From Ilumatobacter sp. (lineage in GTDB: Bacteria > Actinomycetota > Acidimicrobiia > Acidimicrobiales > Ilumatobacteraceae), in assembly GCA_018666235.1 (NCBI GenBank), contig JABJAB010000083.1, positions 1 to 45,618 of the forward strand: 45,618 nucleotides of DNA. Direction: 5' to 3'. The notes under the pieces are model-generated. The model was given only the letters and a program-made list of their open reading frames with translations, was not told the origin of the DNA and did not search any database. The translations under genes and the position numbers were made by a program. Positions 24,551 through 32,292 of this stretch are shown piece after piece; within the stretch, counting starts at the first letter, position 1, and every line of letters begins with the position of its first letter.

Positions 24551-25201
24551 CTAGCCAGCGCCAACGCCGACCAAGCCCAAAATGAGCATGGTCTGTCCAA
24601 CGTGGTAGGGGACCATGACAGCGAGCCGATTGAACGTGTCTGGTCCCAGGAATTGCCGTTGGCCCAGCACCCAATCGCTGACAGCAAAAAGTGCCGCTCC
24701 GGCAATTGCCAGCCATCTCCCGGTCCCGATCGCGGTGATTACCATGGCAGCGATGATCCCGGCATAGAACAACACTGCGGCCATCATCGCTCGGCCTCCC
24801 GATTCACGTGCTGCCGGAACAACCGATGGCAAGAACCTCCACGCGAACAGCCCGGTCACGAACAACACCCCCCACCATGCCGTGGCACCCGCGCCCACGA
24901 CCAACGCCGCCGCTGCGTACAAAGCGTGACCCGTCGCAAAGGCGAGCAAGCCCCGGATGAACCAGGTCGTTCCCTCCCCGAGCAAAGCAGCATCGCCCAG
25001 CACGCCAAACATGGCAGCACCGACGACCAGCCAACGGACATCTGCCGGTGCTGATCCGGCGACTGCTGCAACGACAACCAGCAAGGCCATCGTCAGCGGC
25101 TTCCACACCACCTCAACCTTGCGACGGCCAGTCGCGACCGCCCACCAATCAATCGCTGCGGCGACCGCAACGGCGGCGAGGGCTCCGGCGGTGAGGATCA
25201 G
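24551..25201 (-). CDS. YhhN family (lysoplasmalogenase-like) membrane protein, probable CTG start
   Basis: A membrane protein of the YhhN/TMEM86 family, whose animal members hydrolyse lysoplasmalogen; the bacterial role is less clear. About seven hydrophobic helices are visible, with family-like segments such as FGVLGDAALL, GTTWFIRGLLAFATGHALY and PYHVGQTMLI. The first AUG-like start is GTG 25111 (186 residues), but the frame continues upstream through a convincing first helix (ILTAGALAAVAVAAAIDWW). There is no ATG, GTG or TTG before an in-frame stop. The only common near-cognate start is CTG 25201, which overlaps the livF TGA exactly as ATGA overlaps do elsewhere here. That gives 216 residues. 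It is the last gene of the liv operon. Confidence 0.78.
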   Translation of the reverse strand: MILTAGALAAVAVAAAIDWWAVATGRRKVEVVWKPLTMALLVVVAAVAGSAPADVRWLVVGAAMFGVLGDAALLGEGTTWFIRGLLAFATGHALYAAAALVVGAGATAWWGVLFVTGLFAWRFLPSVVPAARESGGRAMMAAVLFYAGIIAAMVITAIGTGRWLAIAGAALFAVSDWVLGQRQFLGPDTFNRLAVMVPYHVGQTMLILGLVGVGAG

Positions 25202-25971
25202 TCCTGGTGATCCTTGACCAGGGTGCCGAGGTAGAGCTCAATCACCTTCGGATCAGTCAACAGTTCCTTGCCCGTCCCGGTGTACGCATTCGACCCTTGA
25301 TCGAGTACGTAGCCGCGGTCACAGATCTGGAGACACCGACTGGCGTTCTGCTCGACCATCACAATCGAAACACCGGCCTTGTTGATCTGGTGACAACGAA
25401 TGAACACCTCATCTTGCAGTGCTGGCGAGAGGCCCGCTGACGGTTCGTCGAGCAGCAGGACCGAGGGATCCATCATCAGCGCCCGCCCCATCGCCAACAT
25501 CTGACGTTCGCCGCCCGACAACGACCCGGCGCGCTGGTCGGCGCGCTCCATCAGTCGCGGGAACATATCCCCGATGATGCCGACCCGCTCCTTGTACAAG
25601 GGCGGGTTGAGGAAGGTACCCATCTCGAGATTTTCCGTGACGGTGAGGGCAGAGAACACGTTGTTGTTCTGCGGCACGTAGCCAATACCTCGGCTAACTA
25701 GCTTGTTCGCCTTGAGATTGGTGATTTCTTCGCCGCGATGGCGGACTTGGCCGTCACGGACATTGACCAGACCGAACATCGCTTTGACGAGAGTCGACTT
25801 GCCGGCGCCGTTTGGACCGATGATGCCCACGAGTTCACCTTCGGCGAGTTCCAACGAACAGTCGTTCAAGATGTTGACGCCCGGAATGTAACCGGCAGTC
25901 AAGTTGTCCGCGATGAGGAGCGGCTCAGGCTGTTTCGCTGGTGGGGTCGGGGAGGTTTCAGACATCGTCAT
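25198..25971 (-). CDS. livF: Branched-chain amino acid ABC transporter ATPase LivF
   Basis: A 257-residue ABC ATPase, one of the two ATP-hydrolysing subunits of the HAAT importer. The Walker A GPNGAGKST is near residues 52-60, the Q-loop is in YVPQNNNVF, the signature is SLSGGERQ, Walker B is VLLLDEPSAGL and the switch region is IVMVEQNA, where glutamine replaces the usual histidine neighbour as in LivF proteins. Starts four bases after the livG stop; a second in-frame ATG (MSETSP) follows two codons later. Confidence 0.94.
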   Translation of the reverse strand: MTMSETSPTPPAKQPEPLLIADNLTAGYIPGVNILNDCSLELAEGELVGIIGPNGAGKSTLVKAMFGLVNVRDGQVRHRGEEITNLKANKLVSRGIGYVPQNNNVFSALTVTENLEMGTFLNPPLYKERVGIIGDMFPRLMERADQRAGSLSGGERQMLAMGRALMMDPSVLLLDEPSAGLSPALQDEVFIRCHQINKAGVSIVMVEQNASRCLQICDRGYVLDQGSNAYTGTGKELLTDPKVIELYLGTLVKDHQD

Positions 25972-25974
25972 TGC

Positions 25975-26952
25975 TCACAGTTCAGCGTCGAGATCAAGCG
26001 CGGCATGGTGGTGCGTGCCGAGATACGCATCGACGACCGCCTGATTCTGACCGATCGATGCAGGTGGGCCCTCGGCGATGATGCGACCTTCGGCCATCAC
26101 AATCACCCAGTCCGAAATTTCTTGCACCATGTCCATGTCGTGTTCGACGAAAAGCACCGTCATACCGGCGTCTCGCAGCCCGGTGACGTGCCCCAGTAAC
26201 GACTGGGTCAATGCTGGGTTGACCCCCGCCATCGGCTCGTCGAGCATGACCATTGACGGCTCGACCATCAACGCCCGAGCCATTTCGAGCAGCTTGCGCT
26301 GTCCACCAGACATCGTGCCGGCGAACTCGTCGCGCATGTGCGAGAGCTTGAAGCGATCGAGCAGCGCATCGGCGCGGGCCTCGATCTCGCGTTCCTGGCT
26401 TTTCCACATGAACGGCAGCACCGAACGCCACAGCGATTCGCCTTTTTGACCGGTCGCCCCAAGCTTCATGTTCTCGATCACCGTCATCTTGGACAGCGCC
26501 TTGGTCAGCTGGAATGTGCGCACCATGCCGTAGTTGGCAATCTTGTGTGCCGGCACCTTGTCAATGTTGTGCCCGTCGAACACTCGAGTCCCCTCATCAG
26601 GGGTATCGAAATTCGTCAACAGATTGAAGAACGTCGTCTTACCCGCACCGTTGGGACCGATTAGCGCGGTGATCACGCCGCGCTGAATCTCCACATGGTC
26701 GGCATCAACAGCGGTGAGACCGCCAAAACGGCGGACCACATGGTCCGCGACCAGAATCGGGTCAGGCTTCTTGGCCCCAGGCTCCCAGGGCACATCGGCG
26801 AGCGCCGCACGCGCCGCCTGCGAATCGACACCAGCAATCTTGTCCGACGTAATCACGCTCATGTCGCTGCTGTGGGTCGCTGGCCCAGCGTGCGGTCCAG
26901 CGTCGGGAATCAGGTCATCTTTGAGTTTGTCGTCAAACTGGTTACCGGTCAT
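25975..26952 (-). CDS. livG: Branched-chain amino acid ABC transporter ATPase LivG
   Basis: A 325-residue ABC ATPase, longer than most LivG (about 255) because of an N-terminal extension of roughly 65 residues (TGNQFDDKLKDDLIPDAG onward) with no recognisable domain. The ATPase core has Walker A GPNGAGKTT, the Q-loop region VRTFQLTKAL, signature TMSGGQRKLLEMARAL, Walker B MVMLDEPMAGVNP and the switch LFVEHDMDMV. ATG 26952 overlaps the livM stop by 11 nt. An internal ATG (MSVITSD) 31 codons downstream could give a shorter form. Confidence 0.93.
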   Translation of the reverse strand: MTGNQFDDKLKDDLIPDAGPHAGPATHSSDMSVITSDKIAGVDSQAARAALADVPWEPGAKKPDPILVADHVVRRFGGLTAVDADHVEIQRGVITALIGPNGAGKTTFFNLLTNFDTPDEGTRVFDGHNIDKVPAHKIANYGMVRTFQLTKALSKMTVIENMKLGATGQKGESLWRSVLPFMWKSQEREIEARADALLDRFKLSHMRDEFAGTMSGGQRKLLEMARALMVEPSMVMLDEPMAGVNPALTQSLLGHVTGLRDAGMTVLFVEHDMDMVQEISDWVIVMAEGRIIAEGPPASIGQNQAVVDAYLGTHHHAALDLDAEL

Positions 26953-27982
26953 CGAGTGCCATCTCTTCCTTGTTCCCAAAGATTCCCTGCGGCCTGAACG
27001 CAGCCAGCAGTGCAAGGCCGAGGCCCATCAGCATGAATCGGACCTGGCCCACTTGCGTGCCGGTCATGATCGACTCAGGAATCACCTCCGCGGCGACCCC
27101 TTCTCGAAGGAACGTGTCCGAGAAGTTGAGGAGGCCATACAGCAGCGACGCGCCGACGATGGGTGCCAAGACCTTGCCGGCACCACCAAGGATCAGTGCG
27201 ACCCACACAAAGAAGGTGACATCTGTGATGAAGTTGTCAGGCTGAGCAACCGAGAACCCAATGGCTCGGATCATGCCCCCGACAGCACCGAAAACGCCGC
27301 CCAGAATCAGGGCCTGCATCTTGTAAGAGTAGGCGTTCTTGCCCAACGACCGTGCAGCGTCTTCGTCTTCGCGAATCGCTTTGAGCACACGTCCCCACGG
27401 GCTCCGAACAAGGAGCCAACAGATCGTGGCACCGATCGCCAGAACCACCCAGCCGACGATCACCAAGAACATTTGGTTGCCGGTGAACAGGTTGAATAGG
27501 TACCGATCCTGCGTACCGAAGGGACTCATGTCGTAGAAGGTGCCGGAGAACCCCGTCAAGCCGTCTGACGAATTGGTCCACTTCTTGATGCCGGGCGTGG
27601 GCGAACGGACAACGATGCGAAAGATCTCGGCGACCGCGATGGTGACGATTGCGAGATAGTCCGCCCGGAGCCGGAGCGTCGGGATGCCCATGATCAAAGC
27701 GAAGACGACGGGAAACACGACCACGCCGACAAAGATGCCCAGCCAGAACAGGGTGCTCTCGCTGAGATCCCAGCCAAAGTTGCGGTTCGCTGCCGGCCCG
27801 ATGGTCGCCACCATCATTGCGAGGCCGTAGGCACCAGCGGCCATAAAAACCGCCTGGCCGAAGTTGAGCAATCCGGTATAACCGAAGTGCAAGTTGAGGC
27901 CGATCGCGGCCAGGGCGAAAACAATGAAGCTTTCCCCGATGAGCCCGCGGAACAGGCTCTCGATGATTGATCCCCAATCCAT
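26942..27982 (-). CDS. livM: Branched-chain amino acid ABC transporter permease LivM
   Basis: A 346-residue multi-helix permease. LNLHFGYTGLLNFGQAVFMAAGAYG is the family's entry region (about residues 29-53). GIPTLRLRADYLAIVTIAVAEIFRI and the EDEDAARSLGKNAYSYKM loop, which contacts the ATPases, are diagnostic for LivM. The start ATG follows the livH stop by nine bases, and GGGGAG between them overlaps that stop codon and serves as ribosome site. It pairs with LivH to form the membrane channel. Confidence 0.94.
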   Translation of the reverse strand: MDWGSIIESLFRGLIGESFIVFALAAIGLNLHFGYTGLLNFGQAVFMAAGAYGLAMMVATIGPAANRNFGWDLSESTLFWLGIFVGVVVFPVVFALIMGIPTLRLRADYLAIVTIAVAEIFRIVVRSPTPGIKKWTNSSDGLTGFSGTFYDMSPFGTQDRYLFNLFTGNQMFLVIVGWVVLAIGATICWLLVRSPWGRVLKAIREDEDAARSLGKNAYSYKMQALILGGVFGAVGGMIRAIGFSVAQPDNFITDVTFFVWVALILGGAGKVLAPIVGASLLYGLLNFSDTFLREGVAAEVIPESIMTGTQVGQVRFMLMGLGLALLAAFRPQGIFGNKEEMALDDR

Positions 27983-27991
27983 GGCGCTCCC

Positions 27992-29371
27992 CTATCCGAT
28001 CCGTTCCGCTCGTCCCAGGAGGCCCTGCGGGCGCACCAGAAGGATGATGATCAGCGCCATCAGCGCACCAACGTTTTTCATGTCCCCTGGGATGATCAGG
28101 GTCGACATCTGGATGAACACACCGGCGATGATGCTGCCAAGCAATGCGCCGTAGGCCGTACCCAGGCCCCCGAGGGTGACCCCGGCGAACATGAGGAGCA
28201 ACAAACGGAAACCCATCTCCCAGTTGATGTTTTCGGTGAGTCCGAAGAGCACCCCACCGAGGCCCGCCAACGCGCTGCCGACGATCCAGACGTAGCGAAT
28301 GACCTGTTCGACGTCGATGCCTGATGACTCGGCGAGGTCGCGGTTGTCTGAGACCGCACGCATGGCCTTGCCGACTCGCGTCCTGCTGAGCGCTGTGGCA
28401 ACACCAACGAGCACCACAGCGGAAAACACCACGATGAAGATGTCTTTGCGCAGCATCGTGAACAATCCGAAGAATTCAACCTGCTGGCCGATCCGGTAAT
28501 CCCGATAGAAGCCAGCACGACCGCCGAACTGATACAGGAAGACGTACCGGAAGAAGATCGACAGGCCGATCGAGACCACCAACGCCGAGATCAGGCTGGC
28601 GCCGCGGTTGCGGAGCGGCTTCCACACAAATCGATTGAAGAGACCGCCCGCGATGCCGGCAAAGAGGACGGCCATCACAGCGCCAAAGGCCAGCGACGTC
28701 ATCCAGGTGCCCAAGAAGTCAATTTGCCAGGTCACATGAAAGACGTATGCCGTCATGGCCCCAAACGTGACCATCTCGCCATGGGCGAAGTTCGTCAGGC
28801 CCGTTGTGCCGTAGATGAGCGACAAGCCGATGGCGCACATCGCGATAATCATGCCGAGCTTGATGCCGTCGACGAACAGCTGCACGGCCCGGATCGAGTT
28901 GGACTCCTCAACCACCCGCTCACCCAACGGAAACAGCGTGTTCTTGTTCGTGGAGGGCTGCACTTCGACACCGGTCAACGGGTTGTTGTCAGGGTTGCGC
29001 AACTCGAAGCCCTGCAGCGTCGCGGTATCGAGCTCGACGGAGTACACGCCTGGGCCGGGCAACTCGACGAGCCAGACGCCTTCGGCGTCGGTTGTGGCGG
29101 TTCCGACTTCGTTGCCATCGGCGTCAACGACGGAGAACTCGACGCCCTCGACGAAGATGTCCTCGCCGGCGTCATCCTTGGCGCGCATGGTTCCGCCAAC
29201 GGTTTCGCCGCCGTCCTGAGCCATCGCCGTTCCACCGACGGCGAGAACCGCCATCAATGCAGCGACAAATCCAAGCAGGGTGATCAACCAAGTCGGGCGC
29301 CGACCTGGTCGCTGATGTGGGGTGTGAGTCGCTCGCCCAATGGACGGCTCCCCGAGAGACCTGAGCAGCAC
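27992..29371 (-). CDS. livH: Branched-chain amino acid ABC transporter permease LivH with N-terminal Cna-B-like domain
   Basis: A 459-residue protein, about 160 longer than standard LivH. Residues about 28-50 form a signal or membrane helix ending in an AMAQ site. Residues about 58-140 look like a Cna-B/carboxypeptidase-regulatory beta-sandwich: GVEFSVVDADGNEVGTATT, DAEGVWLVELPGPGVYSV. The LivH permease follows from about 160 (LGMIIAMCAIGLSLIYG, LTNFAHGEMVTFGA, GMRAVSDN-like coupling loop AMRAVSDNRDLAESSGID). The extra domain would face outside. The GTG 29371 start has a TAGAGT box 7 nt upstream which shares its TAG with the ctaA stop. First gene of livH-M-G-F-yhhN. Confidence 0.9.
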   Translation of the reverse strand: MLLRSLGEPSIGRATHTPHQRPGRRPTWLITLLGFVAALMAVLAVGGTAMAQDGGETVGGTMRAKDDAGEDIFVEGVEFSVVDADGNEVGTATTDAEGVWLVELPGPGVYSVELDTATLQGFELRNPDNNPLTGVEVQPSTNKNTLFPLGERVVEESNSIRAVQLFVDGIKLGMIIAMCAIGLSLIYGTTGLTNFAHGEMVTFGAMTAYVFHVTWQIDFLGTWMTSLAFGAVMAVLFAGIAGGLFNRFVWKPLRNRGASLISALVVSIGLSIFFRYVFLYQFGGRAGFYRDYRIGQQVEFFGLFTMLRKDIFIVVFSAVVLVGVATALSRTRVGKAMRAVSDNRDLAESSGIDVEQVIRYVWIVGSALAGLGGVLFGLTENINWEMGFRLLLLMFAGVTLGGLGTAYGALLGSIIAGVFIQMSTLIIPGDMKNVGALMALIIILLVRPQGLLGRAERIG

Positions 29372-29378
29372 GGGGGAT

Positions 29379-29384
29379 ACTCTA
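29379..29384 (-). promoter_or_regulatory. Putative -10 box (TAGAGT) of the liv operon, overlapping ctaA stop
   Basis: The hexamer ends 7 nt before GTG 29371. Its TAG (29384-29382) is the ctaA stop codon. Confidence 0.5.
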
Positions 29385-30329
29385 GGCGCGCGTCACTGCG
29401 GGCTGCACAATCTTCGTTTTGTGCTGTGGGATCGGCGTTTCGACGGTCGCGAGAAGCAGCCTGATCGTCATCACCCACAAACCTGTGGCCAGCGCGATGT
29501 GGATGCCGACCAGCAGTTCGGGCACTCCGTTGAAGTATTGGGTGTAGCCGACCGCGGCCTGGAGGAGACCAACAAAGATCCAGCCGGACAGTGCGACCCG
29601 GACCCCAGCGGTGGAGTCAGCACCGTCTCGAATCGTCCAGGCGAGCAGACCTGCCACGGCGAGGGCGATGAGCACCGTCGCACTGTGCATGCGGGCCACG
29701 TTCGAGATGTCGAAACCGAACCGGCGCACGTCTTGCTCGCCCGCATGGGGTCCGGTGCCCGTGACGATGGTGCCCGTCACCAGTGCGGCGGCGGTGAGCG
29801 CTGTCAGCGCGGCCGCCAGCTGGCCAGGTCGACCGCGCCAACTGGTCGCGGGGCTGGAATGGCTGGATTGGCTGGAATGGCTGGCACCGGGCGACGAGCG
29901 ATGCACCGCGATCATGCCGAACGCGATGGACACCATGGCCAGCAGAAAGTGCGATTGCACGAGGGCAGGGTGCAGATCCGTTCGGACAGCGATGCCGCCG
30001 ACGACGCCGTTTGCGAGCACAGACACGAGCACGCCGACAGCAGGCCAACGCAGTCCGCTGACTCGCGGACGAACCCGGAACGCAGCAATCGCCAAGAGCA
30101 GTGTTGGGATCCCGATCACCCCGCTCAGCAACCGATTGATCTGTTCGATCGCAGTGTGCCCCGACGAGACGTCAACAAAGCGTTGACTGTTGCAGTTCGG
30201 CCAGTCGTCGCAGCCGAGGCCGCTCCCGGTGAGGCGAACAATTCCGCCCGCCACCGTGAGCAGACAAACGCCCGCCGTCGTCATGATGGCGAGTTGGCGA
30301 TATCGGGTGACGTCGCGTAGCGCTGCCAT
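29382..30329 (-). CDS. ctaA: Heme A synthase (CtaA/COX15)
   Basis: Oxidises the C8 methyl of heme O to make heme A for aa3-type cytochrome oxidase. The 315-residue membrane protein has eight likely helices in two similar halves. Features are the cysteine pair GLGCDDWPNCNS in the first outer loop, the conserved glutamate in EQINRLLSG, and heme-ligand histidines in VQSHFLLA, RMHSATVL and GIHIALA. ATG 30329 is preferred: a TAGCCT box ends 8 nt before it, whereas the upstream extension overlaps the divergent gene. The loop between the halves carries a 9-bp repeat encoding a Ser/His-rich run. Confidence 0.92.
   Translation of the reverse strand: MAALRDVTRYRQLAIMTTAGVCLLTVAGGIVRLTGSGLGCDDWPNCNSQRFVDVSSGHTAIEQINRLLSGVIGIPTLLLAIAAFRVRPRVSGLRWPAVGVLVSVLANGVVGGIAVRTDLHPALVQSHFLLAMVSIAFGMIAVHRSSPGASHSSQSSHSSPATSWRGRPGQLAAALTALTAAALVTGTIVTGTGPHAGEQDVRRFGFDISNVARMHSATVLIALAVAGLLAWTIRDGADSTAGVRVALSGWIFVGLLQAAVGYTQYFNGVPELLVGIHIALATGLWVMTIRLLLATVETPIPQHKTKIVQPAVTRA
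29853..29888. repeat. 9-bp tandem repeat inside ctaA
   Basis: Units GCTGGAATG, GCTGGATTG, GCTGGAATG and a degenerate GCTGGCACC. They encode the SHSSQSSHSS run in the loop between the two CtaA halves. Confidence 0.8.
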
Positions 30330-30337
30330 AGCCACCA

Positions 30338-30343
30338 AGGCTA
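30338..30343 (-). promoter_or_regulatory. Putative -10 box (TAGCCT), leaderless start of ctaA
   Basis: The hexamer ends 8 nt before ATG 30329. It is separated by 4 bp from the -10 box of the divergent gene. Confidence 0.5.
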
Positions 30344-30347
30344 CGAC

Positions 30348-30353
30348 TAGCGT
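30348..30353 (+). promoter_or_regulatory. Putative -10 box (TAGCGT), leaderless start of AttH-like gene
   Basis: The hexamer ends 7 nt before GTG 30361. Confidence 0.5.
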
Positions 30354-30360
30354 CGGTTGT

Positions 30361-31497
30361 GTGCTGAGTTCGTTCGACGACTTTCCCATCCATCAGACGT
30401 CACATCCCATCGCCCAGACGGCAGGAACCGACCTCAATCACTACGACCGGTACTTCTTTAACGGCTACACGCGTGACACCCGACTGTTCTTCGCAGCCGC
30501 CATGGGGCTGTATCCAAATCGTCACGTGGCGGACGCTCACTTCAGCGTCGTCGTCAATGGCACCACGGTCGATGCCGAACAAATCAACGTCCACGCATCA
30601 CGCCGGGCACCACTCGACCGTTCCGAAGCCAACATCGTCGGCCCGATCCAGGTCGAGGTGCTCGAACCTTTACACGCGCTGCGGATCGCTGTCGACGCGC
30701 CCGAACACGGCCTCCGCGCCGACCTCACCTTTGTGCGCCGCTCCGCGCCGATCCAGGAACCGCACTTCTTCCACCAGGTGGGCCAGCGCGTGCTGATGGA
30801 TTCCACTCGCATGACCCAGTTCGGCGGATGGGAGGGCTGGATCGAGGTCGACGGCGAAGTGATCGATCTGGAACCCGGAGAGACTCTGGGCAGCCGCGAC
30901 CGGTCGTGGGGTGTGCGGCCCGTCGGCGAGCCCGCTCCGACCGGCGCGCCGGTGGCGGATCCGCAGTTCTACTGGCTGTGGGCGCCGCTCAACTTCGACG
31001 CGTTTTCCACGCACTTCGACATCAACGAGATGTTCGACGGCAAACGCTGGCACGAGACCGGGTTCGTGGCACTCGCCAACACCGGCGGAGTGGCGGAGCC
31101 CGCCGACGCGATGCGATCGATCGACTATCGCATTGGCTGGCAACCGGGCACCCGACGTGCAGAATGGTTCGAGATCGACTTCGAGCCATGGCAAGGCGAG
31201 GCGTCGACCATCCGGCTCGAGCCACTCTTCGACTTCCACATGCTCGGCATTGGCTACGGCCACCCGGACTGGCGACACGGGGCGTGGAAAGGCGAGTTGG
31301 CCATTGGTGGCGACCGGTGGACATTGCCCGTTGCGGATCCGAACGCGTTCCATCACATGCACATCCAGTCGATCGTACGAGCGACGACGACCGGCGGTCT
31401 CGGCGAGCACACCGGCCTGGGCACTCTCGAACAACTCGCTGTTGGCCGCCACGATCCAACCGGTCTCATCGGCTTAAACGACGGCTGGTCGGACTGA
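30361..31497 (+). CDS. AttH/CrtC-like (lipocalin-fold) protein of unknown function
   Basis: A 378-residue soluble protein without signal peptide. The tryptophan- and aspartate-rich middle (GGWEGWIEVDGEVIDL, then LGSRDRSWGVRPVG, then YWLWAPLNFDAF) resembles the two-lobed lipocalin-like hydroxyneurosporene synthase/AttH group; the RDRSWG motif is common there. These proteins bind or modify lipids, terpenoids or hydrophobic acids, but this one cannot be assigned. GTG 30361 follows a TAGCGT box by 7 nt; the frame is open further upstream, but inside ctaA. It is convergent with the SDR gene, with 3 bp between stops. Confidence 0.75.
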   Translation: MLSSFDDFPIHQTSHPIAQTAGTDLNHYDRYFFNGYTRDTRLFFAAAMGLYPNRHVADAHFSVVVNGTTVDAEQINVHASRRAPLDRSEANIVGPIQVEVLEPLHALRIAVDAPEHGLRADLTFVRRSAPIQEPHFFHQVGQRVLMDSTRMTQFGGWEGWIEVDGEVIDLEPGETLGSRDRSWGVRPVGEPAPTGAPVADPQFYWLWAPLNFDAFSTHFDINEMFDGKRWHETGFVALANTGGVAEPADAMRSIDYRIGWQPGTRRAEWFEIDFEPWQGEASTIRLEPLFDFHMLGIGYGHPDWRHGAWKGELAIGGDRWTLPVADPNAFHHMHIQSIVRATTTGGLGEHTGLGTLEQLAVGRHDPTGLIGLNDGWSD

Positions 31498-31500
31498 GTT

Positions 31501-32292
31501 TCAGGTGTGGCGGATGCTCATGCCACCGTCGACGGGGATGATCGCGCCGTTGACGAAACTTGAGGCAGGCAGGCAGAGGTTGAGCGTCATGTGCGCCACC
31601 TCCTCAGGCGCGCCATACCGCCGAAGTGGGACGCGTCGACGCGCGTATTTCTCCTTGGCCGCCGCCTCGATACCGGAGGTCATGCCGGTAACGATCGGTC
31701 CCGGACAAATGCAGTTGACCGTCACGCCCGTTCGACCCAGCTCGACTGCGAAACTCTTCGTCAGACCGACAACGCCAGCCTTCGACGCCGCGTAGGCGGC
31801 AAGACCTGCGGTGGTGACGAGTGCTTCAGTCGATGCAATGTTGACGATCCGACCCGCGCCGGACTCGACGAGGTGCGGAACCGTCAGACGGATCAGGCGC
31901 GCGTGCGCGGTCAGGTTGATGTCGATGGTTTGGGCCCAGTTGGCCTCGAACTCGTCCTCCGGCTGAAATGCCGAGTTGATCATCGACACCCCGGCGTTGT
32001 TGACCACGATGGCAAGATGACCTGCCCACTCCAGTGTCTGCGCCACCAAGGCTTTGAGTTGGTCATGGCTCGCCACATCGCACTCAACGCCGAGCGCGGC
32101 GTCCGCACCATGCACCGCGCTGATCTCATCGGCAACCGCGGCAACACGCGCGGCGCCAAGGTCGGCGACGACAACACGCACGCCCTCATCAGCCAGCAGG
32201 TGGGCAGTGGCCCGGCCCATCCCGCTGGCCGCACCGGTGACGATGGCAACGCTGCCGTGCAAGGAACGCGACAGTTGCGACAGGCGCGTCAT
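31501..32292 (-). CDS. Short-chain dehydrogenase/reductase
   Basis: A 263-residue classical SDR, an NAD(P)-dependent oxidoreductase. The cofactor loop is VTGAASGMGRAT, the structural motif is NNAGVS, the catalytic serine lies in IVNIAST, and the Tyr-X3-Lys pair is in AAYAASKAG. VADLGAAR after the second strand ends in aspartate, which favours NAD over NADP. PVDGGMS is the typical C-terminus. Its ATG overlaps the methyltransferase stop by 4 nt, so the two are probably made together. Substrate unknown. Confidence 0.92.
   Translation of the reverse strand: MTRLSQLSRSLHGSVAIVTGAASGMGRATAHLLADEGVRVVVADLGAARVAAVADEISAVHGADAALGVECDVASHDQLKALVAQTLEWAGHLAIVVNNAGVSMINSAFQPEDEFEANWAQTIDINLTAHARLIRLTVPHLVESGAGRIVNIASTEALVTTAGLAAYAASKAGVVGLTKSFAVELGRTGVTVNCICPGPIVTGMTSGIEAAAKEKYARRRVPLRRYGAPEEVAHMTLNLCLPASSFVNGAIIPVDGGMSIRHT

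Noticed and set aside
28724..29464. Plus-strand open frame antisense to livH
   Set aside because: The livH frame encodes clear permease motifs; the antisense product does not resemble a protein family.
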